DNA from: an uncultured Bacteroidota bacterium | GTDB lineage: Bacteria; Bacteroidota; Bacteroidia; Flavobacteriales; Flavobacteriaceae | NCBI GenBank assembly: GCA_903837025.1 | Contig: CAILTC010000287.1 | Span: 1 to 5,966 of the forward strand | Reading direction: 5' to 3' | DNA length: 5,966 bases | Made by a program: the position numbers and the translations under genes | Notes under the pieces: generated by a model | The model's input: the letters and a program-made list of their open reading frames with translations, nothing else | Databases searched by the model: none | Told to the model about the DNA's origin: nothing | Shown here: in pieces, positions 5,550 to 5,966 of the stretch | How positions within the stretch are numbered: position 1 is the stretch's first letter | Layout of the letters: each line of letters begins with the position of its first letter

Positions 5550-5966
5550 ATGATTTTACGCATACTACTATTATGTATCGTTTTCTTTATTATTGAATTA
5601 TACGCTTATCAGGCATTGAAGACTTTGGTAAATAATAAATCGATTTTACTCATTTATAAAATAATAAGCTTTCTTATTTTAGCTTTTATTGTATATTCTT
5701 TTACAAAATTTGACCGTTCAGTGGGGCAAACCAAGCAGACCATGTTTACGATGGGCTTGGTTCTTTTGGTTTATATTCCAAAGATATTACTGACTTTAAT
5801 GCTTTTAGGAGAAGATATTTTTAGAATAGGAGCGGGTTCTGTAAATTATTTTTTAAAATCGAATACGAATGCCAATTTTCTTGACTCAAGAAGAAAGTTT
5901 GTTAGTCAAATAGGTTTAGGTCTAGCGGCAGTTCCTTTTTTGTCCTTAATATATGGGGTTACAATA
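5550..5966 (+). CDS. Membrane protein, probable metallophosphoesterase N-terminal region (3'-truncated)
   Basis: The frame opens at ATG 5550 and is still open at the window edge (139 codons). It shows hydrophobic segments at about residues 2-20, 32-52, 66-86 and 118-138. Between the third and fourth is a polar stretch ending in SRRKF (113-117), directly before the fourth hydrophobic segment: a Tat-like arrangement. From memory, flavobacterial membrane-anchored metallophosphoesterases (YkuE-like, calcineurin fold) begin with such a multi-helix region followed by SRRKF and then the metal-binding ISDIHxG motif. That catalytic domain would lie beyond the window and is not seen here, so the function is inference. 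The start is chosen as the first ATG, preceded by an A-rich stretch and no Shine-Dalgarno sequence. It is divergent from polA with a 229-base spacer. Confidence 0.75.
   Translation, partial: MILRILLLCIVFFIIELYAYQALKTLVNNKSILLIYKIISFLILAFIVYSFTKFDRSVGQTKQTMFTMGLVLLVYIPKILLTLMLLGEDIFRIGAGSVNYFLKSNTNANFLDSRRKFVSQIGLGLAAVPFLSLIYGVTI

Overview
The window reads as chromosomal DNA of a Bacteroidota bacterium, most likely Flavobacterium or a close flavobacterial relative. This rests on low G+C, on the gene order rplM-rpsI-rpsB, on no Shine-Dalgarno sequence before any start, on a textbook Bacteroidetes promoter (TTG-N19-TAnnTTTG) before rplM, and on how closely the ribosomal proteins match what I remember of Flavobacterium. 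No database search was run.

Layout. Positions 1-1133 hold a leftward ribosomal-protein unit: promoter, short structured leader, rplM (uL13, GTG start), rpsI (uS9, start overlapping the rplM stop), a hairpin, a structured leader candidate, and the first 16 codons of rpsB (uS2). A 346-base AT-rich intergenic region (1058-1403) follows, with candidate operators and promoter elements. Positions 1404-2429 hold a rightward LacI-family regulator with no sugar genes near it. A strong 14-bp hairpin (2437-2473) separates it from polA, which runs leftward from 5320 to 2483 and encodes a complete three-domain DNA polymerase I. A 229-base divergent spacer with two palindromes follows. The 5' part of a rightward membrane-protein gene, probably a membrane-anchored metallophosphoesterase, starts at 5550 and runs off the end.

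The genes are mainly housekeeping (ribosome assembly and DNA replication/repair) with one transcription factor inserted between them. Nothing points to a mobile element, CRISPR array, tRNA or rRNA.

The most unusual observation is in rpsI. The normally invariant, terminal Ser-Lys-Arg of uS9 is followed by GAA where a stop is expected. The frame stays open for 17 more codons through the hairpin that would otherwise lie in the spacer. This is either a sequence error, a stop-loss mutation, or a real extension of a tail that reaches the ribosomal P site. Second in interest are the rpsB leader, which can form two mutually exclusive helices, and a clamp-binding-like motif (QFDLF) in the DNA polymerase I linker.
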